A stretch of 64,000 bases of DNA from GCA-020343675 sp964462945 (GTDB lineage Bacteria > Planctomycetota > Phycisphaerae > Sedimentisphaerales > Anaerobacaceae): positions 62,001 to 126,000 of the forward strand of contig CAYWZW010000004.1 in NCBI GenBank assembly GCA_964462945.1. The letters run 5' to 3'. The translations under genes were made by a program, and so were the position numbers. The notes beneath the pieces are model-generated. The model saw only the letters and a list, made by a program, of their open reading frames with translations, was not told the DNA's origin and ran no database searches. Of this stretch, positions 17,674-27,700 are shown in pieces. Each line of letters begins with the position of its first letter. Within the stretch, counting starts at the first letter, position 1.

Positions 17674-18441
17674 TTACGGAACGTGAACGAGGTCGCCAAG
17701 CTCGGCCTTGAGGATATTGTCCTGTGGATATGCGTGACCCAGATGCTGTCTGAAGCCCTCGGCAAAGCACGCGTTTATTTCCCTGCCTCGTTTCTCGCCG
17801 AGCTTCTTCATCGAAGTCACGTAATCATCTATGCCGTGATGTTTCAGAAGCCAGTTTCGCTGGCTTTCGTGGCAGCAAAGCATCTTCTCCTTGGTTTTCA
17901 TCGCGCCGGTTATGTCCACAATTGTGCCGGCCTCGACCCCGGCACCAAAGTTGTCCTTTCCTTCTACCGGGTCCATATAGTAGAGATAGGGTATAGGCTC
18001 AAACGGCTCGGCACCGGGCGTTTCAACATTCACGACGCCGCAGGCAAAACAGGCCGTCTGAGCGATCCGGCTGGCCATTTCATGGTCAACCATATAATCC
18101 GAAGGGCTCGTCGTAAAGACAATCGCGGGGCGCACTTTTCGCAGCAGCTCAATCGCCTTGAGCAACGACGGCCTGTCATACAAAATGAAGATATCGTCAC
18201 ATTCGAGGCAATGATAGGTGCCGTCCAACAGGCTCGCCGCCTTAGCCGCTTCAGCTCTGCGAATTCTGCTGATCTCCTCCCTGCTGTATTGCACCGTCCC
18301 GCAGTCTCCCGGGGTCATCGTGGCAATATGAATCTGCCAACCCTTCTTCCGCAGCAACGCAAGTGTCCCCGCACAGAAAAACTCCGCGTCATCAGGGTGT
18401 GCACCTAAACTCAATACGCTCTTTCCGCTCTTGCCAGCCAT
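17674..18441 (-). CDS. PIG-L/LmbE family zinc deacetylase
   Basis: A 255-residue metal-dependent N-deacetylase of the PIG-L/LmbE family, which removes acetyl groups from GlcNAc-type sugars and related compounds. The N-terminal zinc motif is AHPDDAE (His15, Asp17, Asp18). The second ligand region is PSDYMVDHEMA with the expected His. An N-terminal signal is absent, so it is cytoplasmic. It starts 24 bases after the xylose-isomerase-like gene and is followed by the NagB-like gene. A deacetylase next to a NagB-fold protein points to an N-acetylated sugar as operon substrate, which is inference. Confidence 0.9.
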   Translation of the reverse strand: MAGKSGKSVLSLGAHPDDAEFFCAGTLALLRKKGWQIHIATMTPGDCGTVQYSREEISRIRRAEAAKAASLLDGTYHCLECDDIFILYDRPSLLKAIELLRKVRPAIVFTTSPSDYMVDHEMASRIAQTACFACGVVNVETPGAEPFEPIPYLYYMDPVEGKDNFGAGVEAGTIVDITGAMKTKEKMLCCHESQRNWLLKHHGIDDYVTSMKKLGEKRGREINACFAEGFRQHLGHAYPQDNILKAELGDLVHVP

Positions 18442-18465
18442 ATTTCAAAAGACCTCCCAGCGGCA

Positions 18466-19500
18466 CTATCCGCCCATCAAATGGCTGATTATCAACATGT
18501 CCAGTTCTTCGTAATCCCGCTCGCTGATGAGTTTCTTAACCTTGCCCTTGTCCAGACTTCTAACAAGCTCGACCAGTCGCAGAAAGATCGCTCTGCTGTT
18601 GGACAAATGCTTGGTGGCCACTTCCCGCTTCTGGGTCCGCATCGCTTTGACGTCCAGGCCCACGAACTCGCCGCCCTTGCCATAATCGTACTGGTCGAGG
18701 ATGCGCACCTGATTAAATGCCCTTCGCAGGTCCACCGAACCGAAGGCTTTGTCTTCGTCGAACTTCAGGCCGCTCTGGTCGTTCAGATGAACGGTAAAAA
18801 GCTTGTCGTATGCGAGCGCAAAGCCCATTTCGTCCGAGGGGTCCAGGCCGGCAAGAATCACGTGGGCCGTTTCAATATTGACCCCGACGCGCTTGGGCTC
18901 ATTTGTGAGATAACTGACCGCGACGGCGTGGCCGGTCGTCGGAATATAGGCCTGATCCATCGGCTCGTTGGGCTTTGGCTCAATGGCGATTCTAACGTCA
19001 CGATTGTACGCAAGCATATCATTAATGGCCTCGACGATCTGTTCTACGGCGACCTTGCTGTCCTTCGCTTCGCGGATATACGTCCCTTCACGGGCCAGCC
19101 ACAGAACAACCAGTTTGCAATCAAGGGCATCTGTAATATCGAGCATCCGCCGGCTCCGCTGCTTGGCATACTCGCGGCAGGCCGGGTCGTTGGACGTATA
19201 AGCGCCGTCAATCGTGCTTGAACCCTCCCAGAGCCTGGGTGCGACAAATTCCGCCGCCAGGCCTTCCCCATCGAGCATCTTGCGGACCTCTTTTGCCTTT
19301 TTGATTATCTGCTCGGGAGTGAGATTATCCATGTCCGGCACGGCGTCGTCATCGTGAAACTGTACACCGTCAAAACCCAGCTTTTTGTACATCTTGAGCT
19401 TCTTGCCAAACTGGACAGCGTCTCTGACCGTCGGCCCAAACGGGTCCGCCCCTTCGTGGATATTCCACGGCCCAAACGAAAAGCGATATTCTCCAGCCAT
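18466..19500 (-). CDS. xylose isomerase-like protein (XylA family, short)
   Basis: A TIM-barrel metal-dependent aldose-ketose isomerase close to actinobacterial-type XylA. Matches are GVQFHDDDAVPDMDN (catalytic His49), LWLAREGTY (W134), IEPKPNEP (Glu174, Lys176), GVNIETAHVILAGL (Glu210, His213) and LKFDEDKAFGSVDLRRAF (Asp248, Asp250). In the DLNGQSG segment of XylA, the metal-ligand Asp position reads His238 here (TVHLNDQSG). At 344 residues it is about 40 shorter than typical. It starts with ATG after AAGGAG and is the first gene of the tight operon 19500-13105. The family is certain; the sugar need not be xylose. Confidence 0.85.
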   Translation of the reverse strand: MAGEYRFSFGPWNIHEGADPFGPTVRDAVQFGKKLKMYKKLGFDGVQFHDDDAVPDMDNLTPEQIIKKAKEVRKMLDGEGLAAEFVAPRLWEGSSTIDGAYTSNDPACREYAKQRSRRMLDITDALDCKLVVLWLAREGTYIREAKDSKVAVEQIVEAINDMLAYNRDVRIAIEPKPNEPMDQAYIPTTGHAVAVSYLTNEPKRVGVNIETAHVILAGLDPSDEMGFALAYDKLFTVHLNDQSGLKFDEDKAFGSVDLRRAFNQVRILDQYDYGKGGEFVGLDVKAMRTQKREVATKHLSNSRAIFLRLVELVRSLDKGKVKKLISERDYEELDMLIISHLMGG

Positions 19501-19740
19501 TTTGTTTCTCCTTAGCTACGCGTAGTAATCGCAAAATTCGAGACATTCGTCAAAGCATCTGTCCCGTTTCCTGAAGCCACATACCTCTTTCTGAACAACT
19601 CCATAAGGGCTTGTTTAGCAGCATTCAGCAGGTCTGTCAAGGCCTTCTTGATTTCCGGAATCTGCAAAGCCCCGTGGATGCCGATGGATGAGCGATGAGG
19701 GCCGAGGGACGATCCGTCCGTCGTCCTTTTGTCCGTTAGC

Positions 19741-22700
19741 TCAACCGTTCTTTTCTCGCAGCACCGCGAGTGCATGACGGGCGTAGTGGGCGCGAAGGTC
19801 ACCGGCATACTGCCTCAGGATTTTTTCGCCGAGACCCTCGTAGTCGCCACAACGGTATAAAGCCCGCGCCAGAATCAGCTCACGCAGCGAGCTGTTTCTT
19901 GTGCTCGTATCGGTATCACTTGGCGGTGTTCGGCGCCGGGCGTCTTCGATATTGGTGAACGCGTGGCCCGTCATGCCGGGTTTTTTGAGAAGTTGAGCCA
20001 GAGATTTTGCTGCAGCGCCGTCGCCCAACGTCTCGAGTGCCATCGCTACCGCTCGGCAGTGTGAGAGCTCACTTCCTGCATCAAGCTGCTCCACTTTCTC
20101 AAGAATCGGCTCCAATGCCCGCCCATCTCGCGTCCGGCCGAGAGCAATGATGAGACTGTCAAGCTCACTTAAACTCGCCCCATACTGCCCCATGCCTGTG
20201 TAATTCCAGCCCTTGTCCCATTCCCGCGACCGCACCGCCTCAGCCAGAACGTCCGCGCCGGCAGGCTCGCCCAACATCCCGAGGATGTGAGCGTAAGTGA
20301 GTCTGCTTCTTTCCACCCTCGCATCCTCGTATGCTCTCTTGAGCAGCGGTACGGCGGCATCCTGGTGGGCAACGATCACATCCAAACCATCGAAATCACT
20401 GACAACTCGCTCCACAGCCTCGGCGATTCTTCGTTCAGGCAGCGGAAACGAATCTTTATCAGTCAGAACCCTTTCGGGCAGATTGCCTTTCTCAACAAGA
20501 TGCTTTTGAAGGGCCTTGATGTCAATATCTCGCAGCTTCCTGCCGCTCTCAGCAGCCAGCGCCGCCGCCACACCCGCAGCATAGCCCTGATTCTGGATGT
20601 CCGCCTGCATCCGTATGACCGGCATCGCGTCGCGGTGAGCGCTGACGCCGAGTCCCGTGACCAGAATACCGTCGAGCCCTTTCGGCAGCAGGCAGCGATA
20701 CGGAACGTTCACGAGCATCTCTTTTCTGTCCGGCGGCTTGAGCATGAAGAGCGGATGTATCGTATAACCGTGCGAGTCGAAGTTGCTTCGAGCGATCACG
20801 ATGGTGTCGGGGTAGGTGCGCCCGAGCGAGATGTCCATAGGTGACATCGTGAAATCGCCAACGATCCGCCGGCGCTCTCGTGTATCCGGCAATTGGCCCA
20901 GATCATAAGCATCTTTGTATTTGTTCTTGGCGACCACAAACGCACGCCAGACATCGATTACATCGGCGTCATCGATGAACGTCCAATCGGTGTTGGTATA
21001 TCCGGCACCAAGCTCTCGCGGCGGCAACCCCGCGCCCTGAACGGCGACGCTCGTACCGTCGGTGTAAACGCACGAAGCGCCTGCTGCCGCAGCAATGTCG
21101 GCATTGCCCGTCGAATCAATGACGACCTGGGCAAGTATCACCCCGCGACCTTCAGGCGTGGCGACGACGACACCTTTGACATGACCGTTCTCCACAAAAG
21201 CACCGCAGCCGAGTACGCCGAACCAGATGTCCGCGCCCGCCTTACGCAACTGCGTGCGATACCACTCCTTCTTCCACTCGACGTTCCAGCCTCCGCCTTT
21301 CGGCTTGCCATCCGCTCCGAAGCTGGCTACACCATCGTCAACTTCTTTGGTAAAGCCCTGGACATAGCCGTAATAATATTTGCTGATATAACCCGTCGTT
21401 CCCACGCCGCCGAGCCCATCGAGATACTCCAGCACGAGCGTCCTGGCCCCCTGGCGTGCCGCAGCAATCCCCGCGGGCGCGCCGCCGGTACCGCCCCCGA
21501 CGACCACAACATCGTATTCACCAAGAACAGCAGCGGCACACCCGTCGGCGCGCACGTTCGGCAGTTGGTTCTGCTGTGGCCGTATTCCACTCAGATTCTC
21601 TTTAACGTCCCCAGAACTGACTGTTGCCGCCGACTTACCACAAAGTGCCACCTTGCGCAGCTTCGGCGTGCTATTTGCTTGCGAAGCAGCAAGGGTACCG
21701 ATGCGATGGCCCACTGCCATCAGTCCCGACGGCCGCAGTAGATTCTCGGCGGCGCTGCGCGAGACGTCCGCACAACCGCCAACCACAAATAGACGCGTCA
21801 TACCCTGCGGCCGGAAGGCATCCAGATCAACCCTTTCAGCCCCGGGCCAGGCACCAGACAACCTTTTGCTGCCCTTAATAGGGTCCGGCGGGACCTGGAA
21901 AAGTATCTCCGACGCATCCTCAAGCGCAGGCCCCCACGTTTTGTCGCGGCCAATCTGTTCAGCCTGAGCAAAGGATGCAAAGGACTCATCCGTCATGGGT
22001 ATTCTGAGAGTATATTCAATCGCCTGGTGACTTGAGCTGTCCGCGAGCACTATCGGCGCGGGCATCTCTCGCGTCTTGAGACCTTCGGCAATTCGAACCG
22101 TGCCGCCAACCGTAATGCGCCTAAAAGTTTGTAGCCCAGCAGGATACGGCTCAAAAGCGGCGCCTGCCATTCTTGCCACACTTGCCCGCGCGGTCGCATC
22201 AACGATGACCTTGGCTTTGACGGCCTGCCGGCCGGACCGGTTGGCCATAACGATGCCGGCCAACTTCCCATCACCATCATGAAGCACGTCGGTTGCATAG
22301 CAACCATATAAGAACTGCACGCCCGCTTCGAGCAAGGCCTCATCCAATACCCTCTTCACCTGCATGGGGGTCGGAGGCGTCCGCAAACGCTCACTGGATT
22401 CCGCAGGTGGACGTCCGTCCTGCATCACGATTTCGCCCAAGAGCACACGATTGACGTCCGGACTCTTCCTAATGTCGAGTTTCAGATAAGCGGCATTCTC
22501 GGCCACCGGCGCCGAAAGCTCAATCGGCCCCCATGGTTCCGGGAGAGACTCACCCAGTCTCTCGTTCTTAATGACCGCCACCTGTCGCCATTGTTGCTTG
22601 TCATTGCTAATAGAGACAACAACGCTTTCCACTTCAAAATCATTGCCGAGCGCAGGGCCTCGTCGCTGATAAGCCATGATATAAACTTTCTTGAGCCGAT

Positions 22701-23277
22701 GTTCGCCGTGCAGGTCAGCAATGATTGTCACGTCGCCGTCAAACTGAAGGCTCTGCCTGGCCGCACTCTGCCACCTGCCATCGGTCAGCAATGACGGCGG
22801 GTGCGTGTCTTTATGAACATCGGCGGATGGTTTGTCAGCTTCATACGTGAAGTCGATTCCGTTCTGTGACAACAGAGAAATGGACGGCTCGGCGAAAACC
22901 TTCCTTGCAAGCGGGCAGCTCGGCACCTCACCAGGCTCCAGCCACAGCCGATATGTTCCGCAGATGTCCTCACCCAGGTATGGACGCTGCGCCGCGAGAA
23001 AAACGCTCGCTCCCTGTTGTGCCGCTGCAACGGCGGCAGCGACCCCACCTGACGTACCGCCGACAACCACGACGTCAACGTCGTATGCAACGGGAATACC
23101 CCTTGCCGATTCATTTACTACGCTCTTGGAAACCGGCTGTGCCGAAGGTTTTTCATATCCAGGGTCAACTGCTTTCCTGCTGCTTGACACGTCATTATGG
23201 CGGACCTTCAAACAGCCTCCCTCTATGCAAGACAGACAAGAAGCCACAAGAAGCGATATCTGAACGAATTTCTTCAT
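19741..23277 (-). CDS. double FAD-dependent oxidoreductase with inserted discoidin-like domain and C-terminal HEAT-like repeats
   Basis: A 1178-residue exported protein. The N-terminal 22 residues are a signal peptide; VASC could be a lipobox, but its hydrophobic stretch is short. It contains two complete-looking FAD-binding units: VVVGGTSGGVAAA at about 71-83 and VVVVGGGTGGAPAGIAAA near 590. Between the first dinucleotide motif and the rest of unit 1 (about 160-290) there is a beta-sandwich-like insert resembling F5/8 type C domains (LLTDGRWQS to KLDIRKSPD). The last ~200 residues are helical repeats of HEAT type. Related FAD proteins are common in planctomycetes, with unknown substrates. 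It lies 240 bases upstream of the xylose-isomerase-like operon on the same strand. Confidence 0.85.
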   Translation of the reverse strand: MKKFVQISLLVASCLSCIEGGCLKVRHNDVSSSRKAVDPGYEKPSAQPVSKSVVNESARGIPVAYDVDVVVVGGTSGGVAAAVAAAQQGASVFLAAQRPYLGEDICGTYRLWLEPGEVPSCPLARKVFAEPSISLLSQNGIDFTYEADKPSADVHKDTHPPSLLTDGRWQSAARQSLQFDGDVTIIADLHGEHRLKKVYIMAYQRRGPALGNDFEVESVVVSISNDKQQWRQVAVIKNERLGESLPEPWGPIELSAPVAENAAYLKLDIRKSPDVNRVLLGEIVMQDGRPPAESSERLRTPPTPMQVKRVLDEALLEAGVQFLYGCYATDVLHDGDGKLAGIVMANRSGRQAVKAKVIVDATARASVARMAGAAFEPYPAGLQTFRRITVGGTVRIAEGLKTREMPAPIVLADSSSHQAIEYTLRIPMTDESFASFAQAEQIGRDKTWGPALEDASEILFQVPPDPIKGSKRLSGAWPGAERVDLDAFRPQGMTRLFVVGGCADVSRSAAENLLRPSGLMAVGHRIGTLAASQANSTPKLRKVALCGKSAATVSSGDVKENLSGIRPQQNQLPNVRADGCAAAVLGEYDVVVVGGGTGGAPAGIAAARQGARTLVLEYLDGLGGVGTTGYISKYYYGYVQGFTKEVDDGVASFGADGKPKGGGWNVEWKKEWYRTQLRKAGADIWFGVLGCGAFVENGHVKGVVVATPEGRGVILAQVVIDSTGNADIAAAAGASCVYTDGTSVAVQGAGLPPRELGAGYTNTDWTFIDDADVIDVWRAFVVAKNKYKDAYDLGQLPDTRERRRIVGDFTMSPMDISLGRTYPDTIVIARSNFDSHGYTIHPLFMLKPPDRKEMLVNVPYRCLLPKGLDGILVTGLGVSAHRDAMPVIRMQADIQNQGYAAGVAAALAAESGRKLRDIDIKALQKHLVEKGNLPERVLTDKDSFPLPERRIAEAVERVVSDFDGLDVIVAHQDAAVPLLKRAYEDARVERSRLTYAHILGMLGEPAGADVLAEAVRSREWDKGWNYTGMGQYGASLSELDSLIIALGRTRDGRALEPILEKVEQLDAGSELSHCRAVAMALETLGDGAAAKSLAQLLKKPGMTGHAFTNIEDARRRTPPSDTDTSTRNSSLRELILARALYRCGDYEGLGEKILRQYAGDLRAHYARHALAVLREKNG

Positions 23278-23409
23278 GCGTTGCTCCGCTCTGCGAATAC
23301 CTTCGATTCAGTTCTTAGCTTTACATTGACACCGATATTACCATTACTATTCCGTGACGTGCAATGAGAAACCTTGATCTTGGATATTCACAACTGTTCC
23401 GCTGGGCGT

Positions 23410-24369
23410 TCAAATCAGAGGAGTGGATACGAGTTTCTTCCTTTCACCTCGCGGCCTGTGCTTCCACCTGCGATGGAGCCACCAGTATTGGCTTGGCTCT
23501 TCCCGCACAAATTCTTCAATGGCTTTGGTATATTCGGCTGTAACCCACTTCAACGGATCGTCCTTGTCAGCCCATTCTTCCGGGAAGATAATGCGAGTGG
23601 CGCCGATTTCGAAGTAGAATTGATTGCCAACTCTCCTGCTGTACCCTACCACTATCGGGATATTATTGGTGATCGCAAGCAGACCAATGCTCTTGTAGGT
23701 ACTGGCCGGACGACCGAAGAAGTCAACGAATATCCCCTTTCTGCCGGCGTCCTGGTCAGCAACAAAGCAAAGCGTGGCACCGGTTGAAGCAATCTTTTCC
23801 ATCAACTCGGCCGCGCCCTTTTTGTCGACGATCTTTTGCCCCGCTCTCCGGCGGACACCGTACAAGTACCTGTTGATAAACTTGTTGTCCAGCGGCCGGG
23901 CGATACTATAGATATTGAAACCAAACAGGCCCAGCAGATAACCAACAATCTCGAAATTGCCGTAGTGAGCGCCGACCAGCAGCAGACCTCTGCCTTCCTG
24001 CATCAGCCATTTGGTCCTTTCAGTATTCTTGTACCGGGAGTAGTGGCGCCAGTTATATTTCTTGACCAGCCGGGGCGTAAACAACACGTCGATCGCCAAC
24101 ATTGCAATATGTTCGAAGCTTCGCAGACCCGTCTGCCATATCCATTGTTCGCTCTTTTCCGGGAAGCTGGCACGAAGATTGTCCAGCGCCCTGTTTCGGC
24201 CGCGATGATAATGTTTCCACAACAATCGCCCGAGGAAGCAGGCGGTATCGAGATTCGTCTGGACATCGAACAGGTAGAGGAAAACCACGAGAACCCGCAA
24301 CGCGAGATAAGTGAGCCAGTCAGTAAACGGATTGTGTTTCTTCTTCTTTCGCGGAAGCGAATCAGCCAT
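23410..24369 (-). CDS. lipid A biosynthesis acyltransferase-like protein (LpxL/HtrB family)
   Basis: A 319-residue inner-membrane lysophospholipid/lipid A acyltransferase-like protein. It has a basic N-terminus followed by one membrane segment (about 20-38). The H-x4-E catalytic motif is visible in LLVGAHYGNFEIVGYL, and ADQDAGRKGIFVDFFGRPAS matches the conserved downstream block. The ATG at 24369 is preferred to the upstream TTG at 24405, although neither has a clear SD. Its presence supports an LPS-containing outer membrane. The gene points away from the LamG gene and is 132 bases upstream of the double FAD oxidoreductase. Confidence 0.88.
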   Translation of the reverse strand: MADSLPRKKKKHNPFTDWLTYLALRVLVVFLYLFDVQTNLDTACFLGRLLWKHYHRGRNRALDNLRASFPEKSEQWIWQTGLRSFEHIAMLAIDVLFTPRLVKKYNWRHYSRYKNTERTKWLMQEGRGLLLVGAHYGNFEIVGYLLGLFGFNIYSIARPLDNKFINRYLYGVRRRAGQKIVDKKGAAELMEKIASTGATLCFVADQDAGRKGIFVDFFGRPASTYKSIGLLAITNNIPIVVGYSRRVGNQFYFEIGATRIIFPEEWADKDDPLKWVTAEYTKAIEEFVREEPSQYWWLHRRWKHRPRGERKKLVSTPLI

Positions 24370-24566
24370 AGGCGGTGATTTTAGGGGTAAAATAGCCACT
24401 GTCAAGTTCTATAATGCCCGTGAAGGCAACCAAGAGCAATACTCACGGCCCACGTATTTGCCGGAAACATCCCCTGAACGACCGATATCCGACCTCAAGA
24501 GCCAATGCCCGGCCTAACATTGACCCGCAAGAAGGCGGAAATTCCATAGGGAAGGTAGGATTTTTC

Positions 24567-24596
24567 TTGAAATCAGGTTGGCTGATTTGGTATAAA
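24567..24596 (+). promoter_or_regulatory. sigma70-like promoter for the LamG protein gene
   Basis: TTGAAA at 24567-24572 and TATAAA at 24591-24596 are separated by 18 bases, a good match to a housekeeping promoter. It points toward the LamG gene at 24781. No other equally good pair was seen in the region. Confidence 0.55.
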
Positions 24597-24767
24597 TGGG
24601 ATAAGCACAAGCGATTGCCAATGTGTGTTTGGAGGCTCTTAGTCTTGCGGGGCCCAAGGGCGAATCGGAACTTCGCAGATCGGGGTTCTTGACGTGTGCT
24701 GAGGACTATGTGCGTCTTGGTGTCTGGCCAAGAGATATTCACTTATTTAACTTTCTGTGTGATCTTT

Positions 24768-24774
24768 AAGGAGG
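24768..24774 (+). promoter_or_regulatory. strong Shine-Dalgarno for the LamG protein gene
   Basis: AAGGAGG lies just ahead of the ATG at 24781 with a 6-base spacer, an almost ideal ribosome binding site. It fixes the start codon and suggests high expression. Confidence 0.8.
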
Positions 24775-24780
24775 ATTGTT

Positions 24781-27700
24781 ATGTCTAAGAAGCTGTTTTT
24801 TCTCATCTTGCTGGCGATGGTGATTGCGGTGACCTCAGCCCAGGCAGCAGTAACCCCCATCACCAAGATTACCTCCCGGCGCGTGGATAATCCCGGCGGC
24901 GCGCCCAATTTCTGGCTCGAGAGTATCACCGTTGGAAGCTATACCGTCGCTGTGAACCGGCTCGTCACGGGTGTATCCACAGGGGCGGCCACGGCACAAC
25001 TCGCCCCCTATAACGACATCAAGAATGCCGATAATTTCGATCTGAATCTCTTCGCGGGTCGTGCCACCGAGAATCCCCCGACCTGGCAGATCAGGGAACT
25101 CGGAGGCAAGTCGGCCTGGGTCGATACGAACGGTGACAATCCGGACTTCTTTGTCTTTGAAACGGGCGGGAATCAGGATTTCACTATTGAGCCAATCCTG
25201 CCTGGAGGAACGATCGGACGGTCGGTTACTGTTCTGCAGGCCACCTTTGGGGATACGGGGCTGGTCGTCACTACCTCCGGTCCCCATAATGGTCAGACTA
25301 TTGAAGGAGTAGCGTTTGCCATAACGGATCTTCTGGATCAAAGCGGCAGCCACCTGACCAACAACTCTATGATCGAGGGGATTCAAATCACATCTGATGG
25401 TATTGATCCATCGTGCTTTTGTGCGATACTTGCCGGCAAGATCCTGGCCGCCCATAACCCTACTCCCGCCGATGGTGCCCTCCACACGGACACATGGGTC
25501 AACCTCAGTTGGTCGCCGGGAGATACCGCGGTCTCGCACGATGTGTACTTGGGGGAGAGTCTCGAGGACGTGAACGACGGTATAGCAGATACATTCCGAG
25601 GCAACCAGACCGGAACTTTTTTCATTGCGGGCTTTCCGGGATTTCCGTATCCGGACGGGCTGGTTCCGGGCACAACCTACTACTGGCGGATCGATGAGGT
25701 CGAGGCCGCCGGCACGAAATACGCAGGTCCCGTCTGGAGCTTTACGGTCCCGTCAAACAAGGCCCACGACCCCATCCCGGCTGACGGCGCCAAGTACGTG
25801 GATGTAGATGTGACCCTGAAATGGACGGGAGGTTTTGGTGCAAAGCTGCATCACCTGTACTTGGGCGCCAATCTCGCTGATGTCGAAGCTGGCACCGGCG
25901 GCACGGACAAAGGACCCGTGGGCGTCGCGAGCTACAAGCCAGTTGCTCTTGTTTTAGGGGCCACGTATTACTGGCGGGTGGATGAGTTCGACGGCGCCGC
26001 CACGCATAAGGGCGACGTCTGGAGCTTCACGACCATACCCGACCTCCCGATTACCGACCCTGATCTGATGGGCTGGTGGAAGCTGGATGAAGGCTACGGA
26101 GCCAAGGCCATCGACTCATCGGGCCACGGCAATCACGGCACGATCCAGGGCGCTGCGGAATGGGTGGCCGGCTATGACGGCGGGGCGCTTCAGTTCGACG
26201 GCAGCACCAACTACATAGACGTGGCGACGGGCCTGGCCGGCTCGGATGCCGGTTCGGTGGCGGCGTGGATCAAGACGACCCAATCGACCCGAGGCATGAT
26301 TTTCTACGGCTCTGATGTTACCGGCGGCAACGGCTACGGCGATGAGAGCGAGCTGCACCTGAACGTCGAGGATGGCGGTGTGGTTGAATTCTGGATCGAG
26401 GGCGCCACGGATGTGAGCGTGGAGACCTCGGCGGTGAATAACGACGCCTGGCACCATGTTGCGGCCACGTGGGACAGCACCGGTCCGGTGAATCTGTACT
26501 TGGACGGTGCTCTGGCCGCTTCGGCGAATCACAACGGCAACAAGTTCAGCTTTACCGGCCGTATCCGGCTGGGCCGGCCGAACACCAGCGAGCGGTATTA
26601 CGCCGGGGCTCTGGACGACCTGCGCCTGTTCAAGAAGGCGTTGACGGCCAACGAGGTCAGGCAGACGATGCGAGGCGACCCGCTGCTGGCCTGGAATGCG
26701 AAACCCGCCAATGCCTCGATCCCCTACATCAGAGATGCGATTCCGCTAAGCTGGTCGGCCGGCGATAAAGCCTCTCAGCACGATGTCTATTTCGGCAAGG
26801 ACCGGGATGCACTGGATAAGGCCGATGCCGCCGATACGACCGGGATCTATCGCGGCCGTCAGAGCGCAGCCACGTACACTCCGCCCGAAGGGGTGGAATG
26901 GGGCGGCGGGCCTTACTACTGGCGTATTGATGAGGTCAATAGCGATGGGACGATCGGCACAGGCCGAATCTGGACCTTCACGGTCGCCGACTTCATTCTG
27001 GTGGATAACTTCGAGTCTTACGATGCCGGCGTCAACCATATCTGGTACTCGTGGCATGATGGGCTGGGCTACGGCACACCTGCGGCTCCGCCGTACTTCG
27101 CCGGGAACGGCACTGGTTCTGCTGTAGGCGACGAAACTACGGCTTCCTTCACGGAGGAGACGATCATTCACGGCGGCCGTCGGTCGATGCCGCTCAATTA
27201 CGACAACAATAAGCAGGGCTTCGCCAAATATTCCGAGGCGGAGCTGATGCTGACCGCCCCGCGGGACTGGACACAGGACGGCGTGGGTGAATTGTCGCTG
27301 TGGTTCAGAGGCCGTCCGGGGTCCGTCGGCAGCTTCACCGAAGCGCCGGTCGGGACCTACACCATGACCGCCTCCGGTACGGACATCTGGGACGTCGGCA
27401 CGGCAGGCAATTATCGCGACGAGTTCCACTTTGCTTACAAAACGCTCACCGGCGCCGGCTCGATAGCGGCGCGGGTCCAGAGCGTGCAGAACACCAACGC
27501 CTGGGCGAAGGCCGGCGTGATGATTCGTGAGACGTTAGACGGCGGCTCCAAGCACGCCTTTGCCTGTGTTACGCCCAGCAACGGCGTGGGCTCGCAGGGC
27601 CGCGACACGACGGGCGCCGCCAGCTTCAACACGAATCAGACCGGGGTCACCGCTCCGCGTTGGCTGAAGCTGGAGCGTGACGCAGCTGGCAACTTTACGG

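Larger units (their letters stand above)
24370..24780. other. promoter-bearing intergenic region upstream of the LamG protein gene
   Basis: About 410 non-coding bases between divergent genes. It holds the promoter-like pair at 24567-24596 and an implied leader of roughly 175 bases before the LamG start. The leader contains GC-rich potential stems around 24635-24690, but I recognise no known riboswitch. Confidence 0.5.

Noticed and set aside
13105..19500. Standard GlcNAc catabolic operon (nagA-nagB type)
   Set aside because: nagA is more than 30 kb away on the other strand, and the NagB-like protein lacks the usual catalytic Asp, so the standard pathway is not supported.
19512..19808. 98-residue minus-strand frame overlapping the end of the FAD oxidoreductase gene
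   Set aside because: No recognisable domain or SD, and it overlaps the real gene end in another frame.
20287..21741. Long plus-strand frames opposite the FAD oxidoreductase
   Set aside because: They are antisense to well-conserved FAD domain sequence and lack any family pattern.
23836..24378. 180-residue open frame on the plus strand opposite the acyltransferase gene
   Set aside because: It lies antisense within a clear LpxL-like gene and has no motif or SD; it is a shadow.
24597..24767. Possible riboswitch in the leader of the LamG gene
   Set aside because: GC-rich stems are possible, but no conserved core of a known class (c-di-GMP, cobalamin, SAM, TPP) could be matched.
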